From positions 1 through 59,256 of the forward strand of contig JAGYIQ010000014.1 of the NCBI GenBank assembly GCA_018402565.1: DNA of 59,256 nucleotides, in the 5' to 3' direction. The stretch comes from Pirellulaceae bacterium. GTDB taxonomy: Bacteria; Planctomycetota; Planctomycetia; Pirellulales; Pirellulaceae. The notes below the pieces were generated by a model, which ran no database searches, had not been told where the DNA came from, and saw nothing but the letters and a program-made list of their open reading frames with translations. Position numbers and translations under genes: made by a program. Positions 55,572-59,256 of this stretch are shown here, in pieces (positions within the stretch are counted from its first letter, which is position 1; the number at the start of each line of letters is the position of its first letter).

Positions 55572-58500
55572 TCACTCTTCCCCCTTCACTCTTCCCTCCC
55601 CACTCCCGGACATTAGGTACGCGAACAGGTCGATCTTGTCTTGCGTGGAAAAATTGTCCAGCAAACCGTCCGGCATCAGGGATTGCGCCAGCGGCCGTAA
55701 TTCCTCGACCGCTTCCATCTGCACCAATTGCGATTGTTCCTGCGACACCAACACGAACGAGACCGGTGTTCGCTGGGTGACGACCCCAGCCAAGGAGCGT
55801 CCGTCGGTCAGCAGCACGGCGGTCAAGCGAAATTCGCTGCTGACTTCCGCTGACGGCGCAACAATGTTTTGTAGCCAATAGTTGAGGTTGTCTCGCTGCG
55901 CACCGGTCAGTTCCGGCCCCAGTCGTTCGCCCTCGCCGAACAGTCGATGGCATTTTCCGCATTGTTGCATGTACAGATGTCGACCACGAGTCAAATCGCC
56001 TTGGGCGATCACTTCGGGCTGTAATTCTTCCTGTAATGACTGGATTTTTTGCAATTGCGTCTCGCCCAGCAGCCCGCCGCTTTCCGGCCACAGAGCCTGG
56101 AGTTGCGTCGCTACCGCGGCATCTCCCAGCAACTGTAGCTGACGCAAGTGCCCTGCGGTGACCGCATCGCGTGGAATCTGGCCCGCCACGACACCCCCGA
56201 GCAACGCCGCCGCCGAGCTCGTGCGTTGCGTCAAGGCCGACACAATCGCCGCTTGCCCCGCCGGCGGCGCCGCCCCGTACCCCTCGATCAACCAGGCGGT
56301 AGCACGCGGATCGCGCCACTCCGCCAGCGCATTGGCAGCCGCCACGGACAGAAAGCGATGCTGCAGCAATGCTTGCAGGGCACTCGCCACTTCCTCCCGC
56401 GTGCCATTTTCCAGCTCCACTTCCGCAGGGCTCTCGGTCAACGCGGGATCCGGTCCGTCAGCAGCGATCCGATTCAACTGCCGCACGATTGAACGCAGCG
56501 TCGCCTGCCGCAATTCCAACGGTCGCTGCTCGTCACGCAAGACCGCCAACCGCTCGGACCAGGACTGCTGGGCCGCGAAACTGGCGGCGGCCTGCTCCAA
56601 CCATCCCCGCGCTTCCTCTTCGGAAGCCACCGCCGCGGCGACTTGGCCCCAGGCGCTCGGAGTTGGCAGATCGCTCCAACCGTTCCAACCTTCGGCCAGT
56701 CCCTGCAGCAAGTTTGCACGTCGCGTGGCCGACAGCGTGGGCTGGGCCAGCGCCACCAACAGCGGCTCGACCGCGCCCGGCCGCCATGTCTGTTCGATGG
56801 CCAAACGCCGCGCAACAAAACGATCCACCACTGGCAATTGGCTGTCCAGCAACCATTGCTCGACCGCTCCGCCCATCTCCGACACACTGGGTTCCAGCCC
56901 GTACCAAACTAGGTAGGGGAAGATGCGATCTTCGGCCAGGGAGGTCTGCCGAGCCAAGCGGCGAGCGAGGTTCCAGCGGTCCGCGACACTCATCAACCGC
57001 AGCGAAGAGGCCAGGTAGGTCAACACCAAGCCATCCGACTCCACTTCCGCTCGTTGCTGCAATAGTACGGCTGTCGCGTGCGACAACTGCCCCAGACTCA
57101 GTCCGTCCAACGCGGCGGCACCGCCCACGGCATCACGATCCGTCAACAGACGAATCGCCCAGACTCGAACGTGTGGATCGACGTGACCCAAGAGCGACTC
57201 CAACTGCGAGTCGTCCAGTTGGCCGGTCGCCGACCAGCCCATCAACAGACGATGGCGGAGGGCCGAGTCCGTCGCGTCGTGAAACCGCTCGGCCAATGCC
57301 GCTGCCACCGCCGTCAAGTCGGGTTTCAAGCGTTCATCGCGACGACCATAACCGGCGGCATGTTCTTGTAACCGCAAGCGAGCCTGCCGCCAGACCCAGG
57401 GGCGAGGATCCACCAACAGATCGGCAACCGCGTGTAAGTCCTGGCCCTCCAAGCAAGCGACAACCTCCGCCACCGTCTTCGGCGCCGCCGCGACGTTCTC
57501 TGTTGCGTTCTCGGCTGTCGCTCGCTCGACAGTGTCTGCGGCGACATAATCCAAGCGGTACACGCGCCCGGAGCTTCGATGAATCCCATCGTTCTCATGG
57601 CACTCGCCCAAGTCCGACCAGTCCAAAATGTACATGGCATCATCGGGCCCACAAAACAAATCGATGCCGCGAAACCACGGATCGGACGTCAAAAAGGGGT
57701 CGGGCTGATGCGTGGCGGTAAAGGTTGCACCCCAGGGTTGTAAGCGATCTTGATTGACTCGTCGACCATGAAAATTCAAGGCGTAGATGTCGCCGTGGTA
57801 GTCGCTGGGCCAGCGATTGCCGTGATAGATCGCCAAGCCACTGTGAGCATGCCCGCCGCCCGCCGCATCGGTGGTGGCCGACATGCCGTCGCGTTGTTGG
57901 GTCCAGGCTTCCACGCGGCGATCCCAATGGTAATGATCCGCCACCTGGCTAGTCAGATGAAACAAATACGGCCGCAGGTCCTCGCCGTACATGCGTTCGG
58001 TGTGCAGGCCCGGGATCGCGTGCCACAAGTGCCCGATCACCGTATTGATGAAAAACAACTGGCCGTGAGCGTCCCAATCGTGTCCCCAGGGATTGGTGGT
58101 GCCCGTTGTCACGACCTCGAACTTTTGACGAGTCGGATGATAACGCCAAATACAACAATTCAGGGCAATTCGCTTGGATTCTGGTGTTCCCGGTGGCCCC
58201 ACGTGACTGGTGGCCTGGATCCCGTGTCGGCCGTACAACCAACCGTCCGGCCCCCAGCGAAGACCGTTGACCAAATTGTGTCCCACTTCTTGATCTTCAA
58301 AACCGTCCAAGATCACCTGCGGCGGGCCATCGGGACGTCCATCCAAATCGGCGTCTGGGACAAACAGCAATTGCGGGGCCGCCAATAGCCAGACACCGCC
58401 CATGCCGACCTCCACACTGGCCAGCAACTGGGCCTGGTCGTAAAACACCTGCGGCGTCTCGGCCACGCCATCTCCGTCACTGTCGCTCAGGATCACCACG

Positions 58501-58946
58501 CGATCCCGCAAGTTCCGGTCGAAGCGCTGCGGCAGTTCAGCGTAGGTATAGTTCTCCGCCAACCACAAGCGGCCGCGACGATCAAACGTGCCGGCAATCG
58601 GCTGAGCGACCTGGGGATAACCAGCGAACAGATTCATGCGGAAGCCCGGCGGCAACTTCCAAGCCGCCACAGCCTGCTCGTCCGACAGTCGCGGCACGGT
58701 TTCCACTTGCGTGTCCGGGCCCCGCGCCGCTCCCTCGTCCACGACCGGTTCTTGGACCCACGTCGCGGCGGTCGCGATCGCGGCAGAAACCTGGGGCCGG
58801 GAGTCGCTCGCTTGGCTCCAGACCCATGCCCCGATCAGCACCAGCAGCCCGAGCAAGGCAGCCGCTTCGCATCGAAAATGGCGACTGGGTGCTCCGGCAG
58901 TGACTTGACGTTGCTGTGAGAAAACACGAGTCCATCGTTGGGTCAT
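55572..58946 (-). CDS. Large PVC-type membrane-bound dehydrogenase with C-terminal cytochrome c
   Basis: About 1,124 residues. An N-terminal membrane anchor (ALLGLLVLIGAWVWSQ) is followed by a six-bladed propeller: WKLPPGFRMNLFAGYPQVAQ, DRRGRLWLAENYTYAE, VILSDSDGDGVAETPQVF and NGLRWGPDGWLYGRHGI. A long HEAT-like helical middle comes next, then a haem-binding domain with CGKCHRLFGEGERLGPEL (CxxCH) and a PVC-type C-terminal segment ending LFAYLM. These proteins are abundant in Planctomycetota and oxidise unknown substrates in the periplasm. AGGGG before the ATG at 58946 supports the start; an open frame extends to 59072. The last residues (SGSGEGRVKGEE) are encoded in a GGGAAGAGTGAAG repeat, so the C-terminus has been extended by a repeat. 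Confidence 0.88.
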   Translation of the reverse strand: MTQRWTRVFSQQRQVTAGAPSRHFRCEAAALLGLLVLIGAWVWSQASDSRPQVSAAIATAATWVQEPVVDEGAARGPDTQVETVPRLSDEQAVAAWKLPPGFRMNLFAGYPQVAQPIAGTFDRRGRLWLAENYTYAELPQRFDRNLRDRVVILSDSDGDGVAETPQVFYDQAQLLASVEVGMGGVWLLAAPQLLFVPDADLDGRPDGPPQVILDGFEDQEVGHNLVNGLRWGPDGWLYGRHGIQATSHVGPPGTPESKRIALNCCIWRYHPTRQKFEVVTTGTTNPWGHDWDAHGQLFFINTVIGHLWHAIPGLHTERMYGEDLRPYLFHLTSQVADHYHWDRRVEAWTQQRDGMSATTDAAGGGHAHSGLAIYHGNRWPSDYHGDIYALNFHGRRVNQDRLQPWGATFTATHQPDPFLTSDPWFRGIDLFCGPDDAMYILDWSDLGECHENDGIHRSSGRVYRLDYVAADTVERATAENATENVAAAPKTVAEVVACLEGQDLHAVADLLVDPRPWVWRQARLRLQEHAAGYGRRDERLKPDLTAVAAALAERFHDATDSALRHRLLMGWSATGQLDDSQLESLLGHVDPHVRVWAIRLLTDRDAVGGAAALDGLSLGQLSHATAVLLQQRAEVESDGLVLTYLASSLRLMSVADRWNLARRLARQTSLAEDRIFPYLVWYGLEPSVSEMGGAVEQWLLDSQLPVVDRFVARRLAIEQTWRPGAVEPLLVALAQPTLSATRRANLLQGLAEGWNGWSDLPTPSAWGQVAAAVASEEEARGWLEQAAASFAAQQSWSERLAVLRDEQRPLELRQATLRSIVRQLNRIAADGPDPALTESPAEVELENGTREEVASALQALLQHRFLSVAAANALAEWRDPRATAWLIEGYGAAPPAGQAAIVSALTQRTSSAAALLGGVVAGQIPRDAVTAGHLRQLQLLGDAAVATQLQALWPESGGLLGETQLQKIQSLQEELQPEVIAQGDLTRGRHLYMQQCGKCHRLFGEGERLGPELTGAQRDNLNYWLQNIVAPSAEVSSEFRLTAVLLTDGRSLAGVVTQRTPVSFVLVSQEQSQLVQMEAVEELRPLAQSLMPDGLLDNFSTQDKIDLFAYLMSGSGEGRVKGEE

Positions 58947-59228
58947 CGCAATCCCCTGGGGGGTGAAAGGCCGAGTCCGCTGCGTTAGAGCCCGATTATA
59001 ACCGAATCTCGCCCCGCTGTGGCGGCCGTGCCGCTTCCAGCGGGCGGGACGGCGGGTAACGGTTCGCTTCAAAGGGACCGGACGGCGAGCGGTGGTTCGA
59101 GGATGACGGTATCACTCGTCTACAACCCTATCGCCGGATGGTCGCTTCCAATATTCTTAGAGGGCCGACGAATAAGGAACTTGGAACACGGTCGGGGCAC
59201 GCGTGGTTGGGGCATTGTCGGCGATACG

Positions 59229-59256
59229 AGTGCTTTGCCACAGCCAAAACTTGGAT
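59229..59256. mobile_element. R3 element, third copy cut by the window end
   Basis: GAGTGCTTTGCCACAGCCAA followed by AACTTGG matches one arm of the 28041-28185 palindrome with a few changes. The rest lies outside the window. Confidence 0.55.

Overview
The window reads as a piece of a GC-rich Planctomycetota (probably Pirellulales-like) chromosome. The inference rests on gene content: a very large PVC-type c-type cytochrome 'membrane-bound dehydrogenase', an FG-GAP/ASPIC-UnbV lipoprotein, two adjacent ClpP paralogues, a TonB-like membrane VWA protein beside an ExbB-type channel, and many short-period repeat arrays. No rRNA or typing marker is present, so finer placement is not possible.

Region 1 (1-8.4 kb) is accessory DNA. 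A complete group II intron (70-2018, minus) is inserted just after a hairpin inside a multicopy repeat. Next comes a decayed polymorphic-toxin locus: a HINT plus AHH-nuclease toxin 3' end, broken by a nonsense codon and a frameshift, followed by an apparently intact Imm11-like immunity gene and a second small gene. An array of the same repeat family in opposite orientation lies on the other side. A tRNA (CAU) with a terminator repeat duplicated 0.87 kb away flanks remnants of an HTH protein and a KilA-N protein. Five tandem copies of a ~146-bp inverted-repeat-ended element follow.

Region 2 (8.4-22.5 kb) holds two alpha/beta hydrolases, a 106-bp tandem array, and then about 9.7 kb in which almost every gene (TPR protein, secreted protein, dprA, COG2907 oxidoreductase, DUF1365, CFA-type methyltransferase, DUF1295) is frameshifted. 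Where I could place them, the shifts are mostly single-base losses, several in homopolymers. This zone lies between two tandem arrays (106-bp and 64-bp units). Conserved motifs survive, so sequencing or assembly error is at least as likely as pseudogenization. The cluster DCC thioredoxin-like / COG2907 / DUF1365 / CFAS / DUF1295 / second CFAS is a recognisable lipid-modification cluster.

Region 3 (22.6-36.4 kb) is intact: a hybrid histidine kinase and a response regulator with an ATPase-like output domain, a TPR plus ASPIC/UnbV pair, and a four-gene plus-strand operon encoding a TonB-like membrane VWA protein, a secreted protein, an ExbB/TolQ channel and a Ser/Thr kinase, with no ExbD.

Region 4 (36.4-59.3 kb) contains a giant DUF4175-like membrane protein with a 51-bp-periodic collagen-like Gly/Gln/Pro repeat, DUF3667 and moeA (overlapping), scpB and an FGGY kinase, two lipoproteins, two clpP genes, a PA0069-type radical SAM protein, a class-C beta-lactamase-fold hydrolase, a 1.7-kb purine-rich tandem array, and the large cytochrome. 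Three copies of a ~140-bp palindrome with CTAG edges are scattered through regions 3-4. In two of them the CTAG supplies the TAG stop codon of the adjacent gene.
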